A DNA stretch of 34,490 nucleotides from VRUE01 sp036266075 (GTDB taxonomy: Bacteria > Actinomycetota > Thermoleophilia > Solirubrobacterales > 70-9). The stretch covers positions 1 through 34,490 of the forward strand of contig DATANV010000036.1 of the NCBI GenBank assembly GCA_036266075.1. Reading direction: 5' to 3'. A program made the translations under genes and the position numbers. Positions 25,840-34,490 of the stretch are shown one piece after another; the first letter of the stretch is position 1, and each line of letters begins with the position of its first letter. The notes beneath the pieces are model-generated. The model searched no databases, was not told where the DNA came from, and saw only the letters and a list, made by a program, of their open reading frames with translations.

Positions 25840-27351
25840 TCAGCCGAGCAGCTTGATGTCGCTGATCTCGACCTGGTAGCGGCCGGCTTGGTCGCGGGCT
25901 TCGGAGGCCTTGGTGAACCAGAGCAGGAAGTAGGTCGAAGGGCGGCGCACGTCGAGGTCGATCTCCGCCGTGCCGGAGGCGTCGGCGATCTCGCCGACCG
26001 GTTCGCCCCAGCCGGAGAGGTCGGAGGGTGGGCCCGCGGGGGTGGCGAAGACCTGCGCGTCCCAGCCGGGAGTCGGGCTGCGGACGATCATCTTCGCCGG
26101 CGTCGAGGGGTCCGAGGCGGTGACGTAGACGCCGACTCCCGGATCGGGACCGGTCTTCGTCCCTTCGAACGTTTCGGAGTCGTAGTGCTCGGTTTCCCAC
26201 GCCGTGCCGGACGGGTCGCCGTCGGCGGCCAGTTCGACCTTGCTGCCGACCTCTTCGCCGTCGCCCTGAGGGTCGTAGTCGGTCGCCGAGACGAGCGCCA
26301 CCGGCTTGCCTTTGCCATCGTTGGCCCCGCCGCCGCCGATCCCGCTGGAGATCAGCTGCACGGTGAGCAAGGCGCCCCCGCCTAGCAGCAGCAGGACGAC
26401 GATCGCCGCCCAGGACCAGCGGGCGCGGCCGGAGAGCTTGCGTTTCGGCGGCGGCACCGCGTCGAGCACGCTGGTCGCCTCGCCGGTGGTCGAGCCGGCG
26501 CGGGCGGCCTCGACCTCGAGCGCCGTCTCGAGGTCGTCGATCATCTCGGCGATCGACTGGTAGCGCTCGGCCGGGTCCTTGGCCGTCGCCCGCTCGACGA
26601 CGAGCGCCACCGCAGCCGAGACCTCGGGTCGCCGCCGCTGTACGTCCGGCAGTTCCTCGTTGACGTGTTTCATCGCCACCCCGACCTGGCTGTCGGCGTG
26701 GAACGGGACCTGGCCGACCAGCATCTCGTAGAGGACCACGCCGAGCGAGTAGACGTCCGAGCGCGGGTCGACGGCGTGTCCCATCGCCTGCTCGGGGGCG
26801 ACGTAGTCGGTCGTGCCGAGCACGCGGCCGGTGGCGGTGACGCCGTCCTGTTCGAGTTGGCGGGAGATGCCGAAGTCGGTCAGCTTGGCGCGCCCCTCCT
26901 CGTCAATCAGGACGTTCTGCGGCTTGATGTCGCGGTGCACCATGCTGCGCCCGTGGGCGACACTGAGCCCACGGGCGACCTCGATCGCATAAGCGAGCGC
27001 ATCCTGGACGTCGAGCGCCCCTACCCGGACGATCCGCTGCTTCAGCGTCTCGCCCTTGACGTACTCGAAGACGATGTAGGGGTAGCCGCCGTCCTCGCCC
27101 GCGTCGATCACGGAGACGACGTTCGGGTGGGAAAGCTTGGCGACCGCCCGTGCCTCCTGGCGGAAGCGCTGCAACTGGTCCTCTTGCTCGGACATCTCGC
27201 GGTGCATCACCTTGACCGCGACCGACCGGTCGAGCGTCTCGTCGCTGGCCAGGTAGACGGTCGACATGCCGCCGCTGCCGAGCTTCGCCTCGAGCCGGTA
27301 GCGGCCCGAGAGGACGGTGCCGATCATCGAGCTGGACGGACGGGTGCTCAT
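25840..27351 (-). CDS. Ser/Thr kinase with galactose-binding-like ectodomain
   Basis: A 503-residue transmembrane kinase. The kinase domain has GSGGMSTVYLA, Lys47, HRD 139-141 and DFG 159-161. A Lys/Arg-rich stretch precedes one membrane helix (about 313-332). The external part (about 350-503) lacks PASTA repeats. Its pattern (ATDYDPQGDGEE, DGDPSGTAWETEHY, PGVGVYV, QVEISDIKLLG) resembles the discoidin/galactose-binding-like ectodomain at the end of mycobacterial MviN, so glycan sensing is plausible but inferred. ATG 27351 follows AGAGG. It has its own transcription unit, convergent with ddl. Confidence 0.9.
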   Translation of the reverse strand: MSTRPSSSMIGTVLSGRYRLEAKLGSGGMSTVYLASDETLDRSVAVKVMHREMSEQEDQLQRFRQEARAVAKLSHPNVVSVIDAGEDGGYPYIVFEYVKGETLKQRIVRVGALDVQDALAYAIEVARGLSVAHGRSMVHRDIKPQNVLIDEEGRAKLTDFGISRQLEQDGVTATGRVLGTTDYVAPEQAMGHAVDPRSDVYSLGVVLYEMLVGQVPFHADSQVGVAMKHVNEELPDVQRRRPEVSAAVALVVERATAKDPAERYQSIAEMIDDLETALEVEAARAGSTTGEATSVLDAVPPPKRKLSGRARWSWAAIVVLLLLGGGALLTVQLISSGIGGGGANDGKGKPVALVSATDYDPQGDGEEVGSKVELAADGDPSGTAWETEHYDSETFEGTKTGPDPGVGVYVTASDPSTPAKMIVRSPTPGWDAQVFATPAGPPSDLSGWGEPVGEIADASGTAEIDLDVRRPSTYFLLWFTKASEARDQAGRYQVEISDIKLLG

Positions 27352-27468
27352 CGCGCCTCTGTTAATGAAAGGTTGTTCTTGGTTGCACAGTTAGATATGA
27401 GCATTTAGGTTCTCGCCGTGCGGCAGAAGGCCATAGCGACAGTGGCGCCAGTTTCTCGCAGGCCGCGG
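27352..27468. promoter_or_regulatory. A+T-richer upstream region of the third kinase
   Basis: This 117-bp gap between the inhibitor stop and the kinase ATG contains an unusually A+T-rich segment (about 27361-27410) with CATATCTAAC on the minus strand. A promoter is likely, but I cannot assign hexamers with confidence. Confidence 0.35.
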
Positions 27469-27783
27469 TCAGCTGACTTGGAGTCTGATCGTGCGTTCGT
27501 TTGCCGGCGGCGCGTCCGCGGGATCCCACGGCCGTCGCTGTGCGAATCGTATTCGCACGGAACCGGGCCGTTTCCCCCGGATCGTGAAGGTCTTCTCCGC
27601 GCTCGCACCGACCGCACCACCTGCCTCAGGCGGTTTGCCACCGGCTCGCGAGACGTCGGCGACTTCAGCGTCGCCCTCGATCTCGGGGGCCCAGCGGTAG
27701 CCGGCAGTGCCGAGGCCGGGGAGCGTGACCGAGTGCTCCTCGCCGACGCGCAGCTCGATGGCCTCGTCGGCATCAGAACCCAT
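27469..27783 (-). CDS. Chagasin-type cysteine protease inhibitor (MEROPS I42)
   Basis: 104 residues from ATG 27783. Chagasins are tight inhibitors of papain-family proteases, using three loops. The corresponding stretches here are LPGLGTAGYRW (21-31), the Gly-rich PPEAGGAVGAS (51-61) and RRPWDP (83-88). No signal peptide is visible, so it should be cytoplasmic. The frame extends to 27924 but that part overlaps the divergent protease and is not conserved-looking. CACAAT lies 6 nt before the ATG. Its neighbour across a 35-bp divergent gap is a papain-like protease. Confidence 0.85.
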   Translation of the reverse strand: MGSDADEAIELRVGEEHSVTLPGLGTAGYRWAPEIEGDAEVADVSRAGGKPPEAGGAVGASAEKTFTIRGKRPGSVRIRFAQRRPWDPADAPPANERTIRLQVS

Positions 27784-27818
27784 CTGTCCATTGTGGCACC
27801 CAAAAAGGAGAGTTTTCG
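27784..27818. promoter_or_regulatory. 35-bp divergent region between inhibitor and protease
   Basis: Overlapping opposed hexamers CACAAT (minus, 27790-27795) and CATTGT (plus, 27789-27794) could be -10 elements. A good SD (AAAGGAGAG, ending near 27812) serves the protease. The inhibitor has no SD. Any promoter must extend into the coding sequences. Confidence 0.35.
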
Positions 27819-28681
27819 ATGGATCCCAGAGAACTGAAGGAGGCGGTCGAACGGGCCGAACAAGCCGAATGGGAGGTGGCTGACGAAGGGCTAGATGCGC
27901 GCCCACGCCTCGGCTATCTGCCAAGCCGCGGCGTGGAGCCGCTCGAGCAGCAGCTGGCGATCGCCGCCAAGGCCGCCGCCTCGCCGCCGCCCGAACCGAG
28001 CTATCCGCCTTCCGTCGACCTGCGGGCTACCTCGGCCGGGAACATGATCACCCCGATCCGCGACCAGGAAGCTTGTGGCTCCTGCGTCGCCTTCGGCAGC
28101 TCGGCGGCGGTCGAGGGAACGCTCAAAGTCGAGGCCGGCAACCCCGAGCTCGAACCGGACCTCTCCGAGGCCTTCCTCTTCTACTGCCGGGCAGCCGAAG
28201 AAGGCCGCACCTGCGGCGGCCCGACCGGCGGTTGGTACCCGAAGGCGGCGCTCGACGTGTTCAGCGAAAAGGGCGGCGTGCCGCAAGAGGAATGCTTCCC
28301 CTACACGGCGGGCGACCAGGAATGCGCAGCCTGCAACGACTGGGAAGGCCAGGCGACGACGATCGCCGCCTGGAAGCCCCTCCATACCCCCGCCGAAATG
28401 AAGGACTGGCTCGCCACGCACGGGCCGATCGTCGGCTCGATGGTCGTCTACGAGGACTTCATGCACTACGCCGGTGGCGTTTACAAGCACGTCACCGGCG
28501 AAGAGGAGGGCGGCCACTGCATCTGCATCGTCGGCTATGACGATGAGGGCGAATACTGGATCGCCAAGAACAGCTGGAACACTGGCTGGGGAGAGGAAGG
28601 CTTCTTCCGCATCGGCTACGGCGAGTGTGCGATCGACTCCGGTGCGCTCGGCGTCGAAGGAGTCAACGGGCCGAGCGGGTC

Positions 28682-28685
<4 letters not shown>
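27819..28685 (+). CDS. Papain-like (C1 family) cysteine protease
   Basis: A 288-residue protease with a complete catalytic set: oxyanion Gln83 and nucleophile Cys89 in RDQEACGSCVAF, His233 in GGHCICIVGY and Asn251 in AKNSWNTGWGEEGFFRIGYG. The residue after Cys89 is Val rather than the usual Trp. About 60 N-terminal residues (Glu/Ala-rich helix then a Pro-rich linker) precede the mature-like start PPSVDLR and may be a propeptide. No signal peptide or membrane helix is visible. A strong SD precedes the ATG. Its stop codon overlaps the purM stop. Confidence 0.92.
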
Positions 28686-29673
<988 letters not shown>

Positions 29674-29677
<4 letters not shown>

Positions 29678-30933
29678 GCGGTCGATTCTCTCAGGCGATC
29701 CGGCAGGCTGGGCGCCGGCGCGAAGAGGTGCTTGCGGCCTACGCGCTGCCGTACCAGCAGGCCTCGCTCGGACAGGTCATGCAAATCCCAACGCGCGGTC
29801 TCGTGCGAGACGCGGTGGCTTGCCGCATGGCTGGCGAACGAGTACTGGGTGCCGGGGTGGCGGATCGCGTCGCCCAGCAGCGCCAGCTGCCTGCCGTTGA
29901 GGCCATCGTTGCCCTGCAGCTGGTCCTCGACGGCGCGCTCTTCGGCCGTCTTGCGCTCCACGTATTCGTAGAGATCGGCGAGCGCCTCTTCGAGCGCCTG
30001 CAGCTGATGGACGATGAAATAGGTCGTGTCGCCTCCATCGGTCTCCGTCTCGGCGAACGCCCGCTCGTACTTGCCGGGGGCTTTGCCGATGATCCGGGAA
30101 ATGGGCAGGTACGCGGCGAGCCGGTAGCCGTGTCTCTGCATCGCCCAGTAGAAGAGGATCCGCCCGATCCTGCCGTTTCCGTCCGGGAACGGCCGGTCGT
30201 AGGCGAGCCAGAAGTGCAGCAGGATGGCGCGGATCACCGGATGGACGAAGGGCGTTCCGTCGGCCTCTTCATTCGCGAAATCGCAGAGCAGCCGCAATCG
30301 TTCTCCCCCTGGAGGCTGGAGTCGACCGGCTGCGAACGGATCGTCGACGGTTCCCACGGTCAGGATCCTCTGCAGCTCGGCGACTGCCGCCGGTTTCAGC
30401 TTGCCGCCCATCTCCTCGCGCATGAACTGGAGAGCGCGGTAGTTGTCGAGGATCATCCGCTCGCTGCGGTCCTGCGGTTGGTGACCGGATCTGAGCATCT
30501 CCTTGGCGAGGCGCCGTGGGGTGGTCGCCCCATCGAGCTGGCTCGAGCGGATCGTCTCCTCGATCAGGGAGTCGGCGAGGAACCGCTGCCGTGCCCCCGG
30601 CTCGGACAGGATGCCGTCGTCGATCGCCCCCTCGCGCCGATCGATGCGGTGCAGGCTGCGGAGAATGTCATCGCTGCGGCCGTAACGGGACCGCTCCCCG
30701 CCGGGACCGGCCAGCGGGAACGGACGCAGCTCGCTCTCGCGCCCGAGCTTGATCTTCAGCCACCACTGCTCGCTGCTCAGCCCCCGCGGGGGCTCGAGGC
30801 GCCGGAGCTCGTCCCAGTGGAGGTACTCGCGCGCGGCGCGCGAGTCCGGGGGCGCGGAGATCGCCGCCGCAACCTCCTGCGCGTCGAGCCGCTCCACGAG
30901 CTGACCAATGGTCGGGGCGTCCGCTACTTCCAT
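29674..30933 (-). CDS. Fic-domain protein with altered catalytic motif and C-terminal winged helix
   Basis: 419 residues from ATG 30933 (GTG 30939 would add two). The Fic core motif is RPFPDGNGRIGR (247-258). The catalytic His at its first position is Arg247, codon CGG at 30193-30195, while the rest is intact. The N-terminal inhibitory helix reads SSQLDG (130-135), with Asp134 where the class II inhibitory Glu is expected. The C-terminus (about 350-415) looks like a winged helix (SHETARWDLHDLSERGLLV). AMPylation by the usual mechanism should be impaired. It overlaps purM and follows uppP by 42 nt. Confidence 0.9.
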
Positions 30934-30942
30934 GACCACCCA

Positions 30943-30976
30943 AAGATAACTCCAAGTTCCTCTAGGGCTTGGAGTT
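30943..30976. promoter_or_regulatory. Putative fic promoter with inverted repeat
   Basis: TATCTT (minus, 30943-30948) lies 9 nt before the Fic ATG. Just upstream, a perfect 9-bp inverted repeat AACTCCAAG/CTTGGAGTT (30948-30956 with 30968-30976, 11-nt spacer) touches the uppP stop codon. It could be an operator, perhaps for the winged helix of the Fic protein, or a weak uppP terminator. Confidence 0.45.
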
Positions 30977-31788
30977 CAGTGCCTCCGCAGCTTGGCGAGA
31001 ACGGTGACGGCGAGTGCCGCTCGGTACGCGGCGTAGGGCCATAGTGCGCGGTCACGCTCGACCAGCAGGATCAGGCGCTGGGAGGCGAGGGTCGAGGCGA
31101 AGGAGGCGATGACTCCCAGCGCCATCGAGCGGCGCAACGCGGGTGGGGTGCCGCGGCGACGCAGCCGAGCCGTCTTCAGAGCGGTCGCGCCGACGATGAT
31201 CGGCAGGGCGATCGTCCGCGAGAGCAGGTTCGCCTGGTCGCGCGAAAAGCGCCGCCAGCGCGCGGCCGCCAGGGTCACGCCGTTGCGTGATACCCCGGGG
31301 GCGAGCGCCGCCGCCTGGGCCACGCCCAGCGCCAGCCCATCCGCCGCCGTGGCGTCGCCCTGTCCACGTTGCTGCGGTCGCCGGTCGGCGAGCAGCATCG
31401 CCGCCGCCCCCACAAGCAGGCCGATCGCCGTCGCCCGAGGGCCGCCGAGTCGCTGCTCGATCGGCCGCTCCAGCGTGTAGCCGACGAGCGCGGCCGGGAG
31501 AAACGAAAGACCGAGGACGAGTGCCCGCCGCCCGTCGAAGGAGCGCAGCTCTGCGGCGATCATCCGCCGCTGGCCGATCAGCAGCGCCGCCGCGGCGCCG
31601 GCGTGCAGCGCGACCTCGAAGCTCTTGCGCACCTCCGGGTCGAGCCGCTCCCAGTCCCAGCCCGCGAGCCAGGGCAGCAGCACGATGTGAGCCGAGCTGG
31701 AGACCGGCAGCAGCTCGGCCGGCCCCTGGACGATGCCGAGCGCCAGGGCTCGTCCGGCGGGGATCCCGCCGTAGGGCGCGTCGCTCAA
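30976..31788 (-). CDS. uppP: Undecaprenyl-diphosphatase UppP (BacA family)
   Basis: A 270-residue polytopic membrane enzyme that converts undecaprenyl diphosphate to the monophosphate carrier used for wall and surface glycans. The first motif is GIVQGPAELLPVSSSAH (18-34), where the first acidic residue is Gln21. The second is PGVSRNGVT (164-172), with Asn in place of the usual Ser after Arg168. TTG 31788 overlaps the DedA stop by 4 nt, indicating coupling. The frame stays open far upstream to 34455, but that is antisense to other genes. Confidence 0.9.
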   Translation of the reverse strand: MSDAPYGGIPAGRALALGIVQGPAELLPVSSSAHIVLLPWLAGWDWERLDPEVRKSFEVALHAGAAAALLIGQRRMIAAELRSFDGRRALVLGLSFLPAALVGYTLERPIEQRLGGPRATAIGLLVGAAAMLLADRRPQQRGQGDATAADGLALGVAQAAALAPGVSRNGVTLAAARWRRFSRDQANLLSRTIALPIIVGATALKTARLRRRGTPPALRRSMALGVIASFASTLASQRLILLVERDRALWPYAAYRAALAVTVLAKLRRH

Positions 31789-32474
31789 GCGCCGCTCGAG
31801 CGGGCCGGCTCCGCCTCGACCGCGGGCTCCGCGTCGCCCCCGCTTGCGCCGCCGCGCTGCCTGCGGATCAGCAGGTAGATCGCCCCGCCGAGGATCGCCG
31901 CCAGCACCACGTAGTCGAGATAGCCGAGGTTGTGGCGCCACTGCTCCCAGTTGTCGCCGACAGAACGGCCGATCAGCGCCAGCATCAGCACCCACGGCAC
32001 ACAGCCCGCCAGGGTGAACGCGGTGAAGCGCCAGAACGGCATCCTGGCGACGCCGGCCGGCAGCGAGATGAAGGTGCGGATGATCGGCAGCATCCGGGTG
32101 AAGAAGACGGTCGCGTCGCCGTAACGCCGGAACCAGTCGTCGGCCCATTTCAGGTGCTTCGGGCTGACGTGGATCAGGCGGTTGCGTTCGAGCAGGTCGA
32201 GCCGGGCGAAATAGCCGACGGCATAGGCGATCCAAGACCCGGCAAGGTTGCCGAGCACCCCGGCGGCGACGATTCCGAACAGCGTCATGTCCCCTTCGGA
32301 GACGCTGAAGCCGGCGAACAGCATGATCGCCTCGCTTGGCACCGGGATGCAGGCCGACTCGAGCGCCATCAGCACGAAGACGCCGAGGACGCCGGCCGAG
32401 CCGATGAAGTCGGTGGCGACGTTGACGATCGGGTCGACGATCTTGTCGCTGAGGCTGGCGAAGACGATCAGCAT
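31785..32474 (-). CDS. DedA-family membrane protein
   Basis: 229 residues from ATG 32474. DedA proteins are polytopic membrane transporters, and some members translocate undecaprenyl phosphate back across the membrane. Family features are ESACIPVPSEAIML (39-52), GNLAGSWIAYAVGYF, and FFTRMLPIIRTFISLPAG (114-131), with the conserved Arg117 and Arg123 region. ATG 32513 would add 13 residues but would place the -10-like TACAAT (32488-32493) inside the gene. The C-terminus is Ala/Glu-rich. It is coupled to uppP. Confidence 0.9.
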   Translation of the reverse strand: MLIVFASLSDKIVDPIVNVATDFIGSAGVLGVFVLMALESACIPVPSEAIMLFAGFSVSEGDMTLFGIVAAGVLGNLAGSWIAYAVGYFARLDLLERNRLIHVSPKHLKWADDWFRRYGDATVFFTRMLPIIRTFISLPAGVARMPFWRFTAFTLAGCVPWVLMLALIGRSVGDNWEQWRHNLGYLDYVVLAAILGGAIYLLIRRQRGGASGGDAEPAVEAEPARSSGA

Positions 32475-32487
32475 GCGCGAACGCGGG

Positions 32488-32493
32488 ATTGTA
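32488..32493 (-). promoter_or_regulatory. Putative -10 of the dedA-uppP operon
   Basis: TACAAT (5 of 6 to TATAAT) on the minus strand, 13 nt before ATG 32474. It implies a leader of about 6 nt and supports the shorter start. Confidence 0.45.
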
Positions 32494-32514
32494 GGGACGC
32501 CGCCGAACACCATC

Positions 32515-32520
32515 TAAACT
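32515..32520 (+). promoter_or_regulatory. Putative -10 of the dehydratase gene
   Basis: TAAACT lies 12 nt before ATG 32533 (9 nt before the in-frame TTG 32530). With the dedA hexamer it forms a compact divergent promoter. No SD is visible. Confidence 0.4.
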
Positions 32521-32532
32521 CGGCCCGTCTTG

Positions 32533-34428
32533 ATGCGCCGGTTGAACCACCCCGTCTACCGCAACCGGGTCCTGCAGGTCAGCGCCGACGCCGCCCTCGT
32601 CGCGCTTTCCTTCTACCTGGCTTTCCGGCTGCGCTTCCTGGATGAAGGGCTGCCGCACCGCTACTCGGTCCTCTTCTTGCAGGCGGTGGCCTTCGTTGTC
32701 GCCGGCAAGGTCGCGGTCTTCGCCGCCTTCGGCCTCTACCAGAAGTGGTGGCGCTATGTCAGCGGCCGCGACTTCCTGATGATCGCCCGCGCCGTCGCCG
32801 TTGCCAGCGCGATTCTCGTCGTTCTCTTCACGGTGCTGAAGCCCTTCGACCACGACCTGCCGCGCTCGGTCGCGGTGATGGACTTCATGCTGACGCTCTT
32901 CTTCATCGCCGGCGCCCGCTTGGCGGTGCGCCTGATCGTCGAGCGGCCGAGTCACGGCCACCGTCTGCCAAAGCACGAGGTGCTCGTGATCGGCGCCGGC
33001 TCGGGCGGTCAGATGGTCGTCCGCGAGATGCAGCTCAACCCCAACCTCGGCGCCACCGCGATCGGCTTTGTCGACGACGACGCGCGCAAACAGGGGATGC
33101 GGATGCTCGGCCTCAAGGTGCTGGGGACGACCGGGCGGATCGAGACTATCCTCGATGAGACCGAGCCCGACGAGGTGGTTATCGCGATCCCCTCGGCGCC
33201 GGGCACGCTGCGCGCCAAGGTCGTCGCCGCCTGCCGCGAGCGCGAGATCCGCGTCCGCACCTTGCCGACCGTGTTCGAGCTTCTGCGCGGCGGCGTCCAG
33301 CTCAGCAAGCAGCTGCGCGAGGTCCAGGTCGAGGACGTCCTCGGTCGCGATCCGATCGTCGTCGAGCTCGACCGGGTCGGCGCCTACCTGCGCGACCGCA
33401 TCGTCCTCGTCACCGGTGCCGGCGGCTCGATCGGCTCCGAGCTCTGCCGCCAGATCGCCCGCGTCGGGCCGCGCCTGCTGGTGATGCTCGACCACGCCGA
33501 GGACAACCTCTTCGAGATCGAGCGTGAGATGGTCGAGGTGCGCCATTTCTCGAACGTCGAGGCGGTGCTCGCCGACTGCAAGGAGCCGCACCGGATGCTG
33601 GAGACGATGCAGCGCTTCAAGCCGAACGTCGTCTTCCACGCCGCTGCCTACAAGCACGTGCCGCTGATGGAGGCCAATCCGCTGGAGGCGGTGCGCAACA
33701 ACGCGATCGCGACGCGGATCACCGCTGAGACCGCCGCCGCCTCCGAGGTCGAGCGCTTCGTCCTGATCTCGACCGACAAGGCGGTCAACCCGCAGACCGT
33801 GATGGGCGCCTCCAAGGCGATGGCCGAGTGGATCGTCGAGGCGGCCGGGCACAAGCACCCGGGTACGCGCTTCGCCAGCGTCCGCTTCGGAAACGTGCTC
33901 GCTTCCTCGGGCAGCGTCGTGCCGATCTTCCGCAGTCAGATCGAGCGCGGTGGCCCGGTCACCGTCACCCACCCGGAGATGACGCGCTATTTCATGACCA
34001 TCCCCGAGGCGGTGCAGCTGGTGATCCGCGCCGGCGACATCGGCGCCGGCAAGGGCGAGGTATTCGTCCTCGACATGGGCGAGCCGGTGAAGATCGTCGA
34101 GCTCGCCGAGCAGATGATCCGCCTCTCCGGCAAGGATCCGGCCGAGATCGGGATCGACTTCGTCGGCGCGCGCCCCGGCGAGAAGCTGCACGAAGAGCTC
34201 TGGGGCGAGAACGAGAAAGTCGTGGCCACCGCCCACCCGAAGATCCGCCGCGTCAGCGGGCCGGTCGTCGACCCCGCCTGGCTGCAGGACGAGCTGGGTG
34301 AGCTCGAGCGCCTGGTCGAAGCCGGGGAAACCCTCAATGCCGTCTCGCGCCTGGCGGCGATGTCTCGCGACCCGCGCTACGCGGTCGTGCGTGATCCCGG
34401 CGCGGTTCTCGAAGACACACTGCACTGA
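32533..34428 (+). CDS. Membrane-anchored nucleotide-sugar 4,6-dehydratase (CapD/WbpM/PglF-like)
   Basis: 631 residues. Four hydrophobic segments (about 15-130) are followed by a Rossmann-like domain (VLVIGAGSGGQMVVREM, about 145-270) and an SDR catalytic domain with VLVTGAGGSIGSELCRQ, FHAAAYKHVPLME and STDKAVNPQTVMGASKAMAE. As in other large members, Met occupies the position of the usual catalytic Tyr in the YxxxK motif. These enzymes convert UDP-GlcNAc or similar sugars to 4-keto-6-deoxy forms for surface glycans. An in-frame TTG one codon earlier (32530) is an alternative. Divergent from dedA-uppP. Confidence 0.93.
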   Translation: MRRLNHPVYRNRVLQVSADAALVALSFYLAFRLRFLDEGLPHRYSVLFLQAVAFVVAGKVAVFAAFGLYQKWWRYVSGRDFLMIARAVAVASAILVVLFTVLKPFDHDLPRSVAVMDFMLTLFFIAGARLAVRLIVERPSHGHRLPKHEVLVIGAGSGGQMVVREMQLNPNLGATAIGFVDDDARKQGMRMLGLKVLGTTGRIETILDETEPDEVVIAIPSAPGTLRAKVVAACREREIRVRTLPTVFELLRGGVQLSKQLREVQVEDVLGRDPIVVELDRVGAYLRDRIVLVTGAGGSIGSELCRQIARVGPRLLVMLDHAEDNLFEIEREMVEVRHFSNVEAVLADCKEPHRMLETMQRFKPNVVFHAAAYKHVPLMEANPLEAVRNNAIATRITAETAAASEVERFVLISTDKAVNPQTVMGASKAMAEWIVEAAGHKHPGTRFASVRFGNVLASSGSVVPIFRSQIERGGPVTVTHPEMTRYFMTIPEAVQLVIRAGDIGAGKGEVFVLDMGEPVKIVELAEQMIRLSGKDPAEIGIDFVGARPGEKLHEELWGENEKVVATAHPKIRRVSGPVVDPAWLQDELGELERLVEAGETLNAVSRLAAMSRDPRYAVVRDPGAVLEDTLH

Positions 34429-34463
34429 CGCCGCCCCAGGAGTAATGCGCGGCACAGTGCGGT

Positions 34464-34470
34464 AAGGAGG
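34464..34470 (+). promoter_or_regulatory. Strong ribosome binding site of the last gene
   Basis: AAGGAGG lies 4 nt before ATG 34475. It marks a real translation start at the window edge. Confidence 0.7.
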
Positions 34471-34474
34471 CCTG

Positions 34475-34490
34475 ATGCGATTCCGCCGAG
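34475..34490 (+). CDS. Start of a further gene, cut by the window end
   Basis: ATG followed by codons for R-F-R-R, preceded by a strong SD. It probably belongs to the surface-glycan cluster with the dehydratase 46 nt upstream, but five residues do not allow a family call. Confidence 0.55.

Noticed and set aside
31789..34455. Upstream extension of the uppP frame to 1159 codons
   Set aside because: Only the last 270 residues resemble a protein family (UppP). The remainder is antisense to the dehydratase or out of frame with dedA.

Overview
The window is a chromosomal replication-origin region of a high-G+C bacterium. The gene order is rpmH-rnpA-yidD-yidC-jag-rsmG-parA-parB on the minus strand to the left and dnaA-dnaN-recF-dciA-gyrB-gyrA on the plus strand to the right. 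G+C richness, frequent GTG/TTG starts, and an FHA - PP2C phosphatase - RodA - PBP - PASTA-kinase operon point to Actinomycetota. A deep lineage such as Thermoleophilia (Solirubrobacterales-like) is my inference, because GyrB carries a long insertion that mycobacterial and streptomycete GyrB lack. No mobile element, prophage or CRISPR array was seen.

Layout. 1-1,133: tRNA-Ile(GAU) and parB. 1,126-4,990: parA, rsmG, jag, yidC, yidD, rnpA and the short rpmH, with a parS-like site at the rnpA/yidD junction and two large nested inverted repeats (rsmG/parA and yidC/jag gaps). 4,991-6,584: divergent rpmH/dnaA promoters, dnaA and the probable oriC between dnaA and dnaN. 6,585-14,240: dnaN, recF, dciA, a terminator-like gyrB leader, gyrB, gyrA. 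14,281-16,708 (minus): HNH nuclease, prephenate dehydratase and a membrane-anchored CARDB-like protein. 16,765-25,791 (plus): kinase, FhaA-like, FhaB-like, PP2C phosphatase, RodA/FtsW, class B PBP, PASTA kinase and D-Ala-D-Ala ligase, a phospho-signalling and peptidoglycan operon. 25,840-28,685: a third kinase with an unusual ectodomain, a chagasin-type protease inhibitor and a divergent papain-like protease. 28,682-32,474 (minus): purM, a Fic-fold protein, uppP and a DedA protein. 32,533-end (plus): a large membrane-anchored nucleotide-sugar dehydratase and the first codons of another gene.

How it fits together. ParAB/parS and DnaA/oriC handle origin segregation and firing. The kinase operon couples Ser/Thr phosphorylation to wall synthesis. 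dedA-uppP recycle undecaprenyl phosphate, which glycan assembly using products of the divergent dehydratase would also need. The observations I rate highest are: (1) two nested inverted-repeat elements, each directly after a stop codon and each followed by a promoter-like hexamer; (2) a Fic protein with Arg in place of the catalytic His and Asp in place of the inhibitory Glu, overlapping purM; (3) a papain-like protease beside a chagasin inhibitor, both without signal peptides; (4) an apparent ATT start codon for the FhaA-like gene; (5) many start codons preceded at 6-13 nt by a TAnnnT hexamer, suggesting widespread leaderless transcripts; (6) a terminator/attenuator-like gyrB leader.
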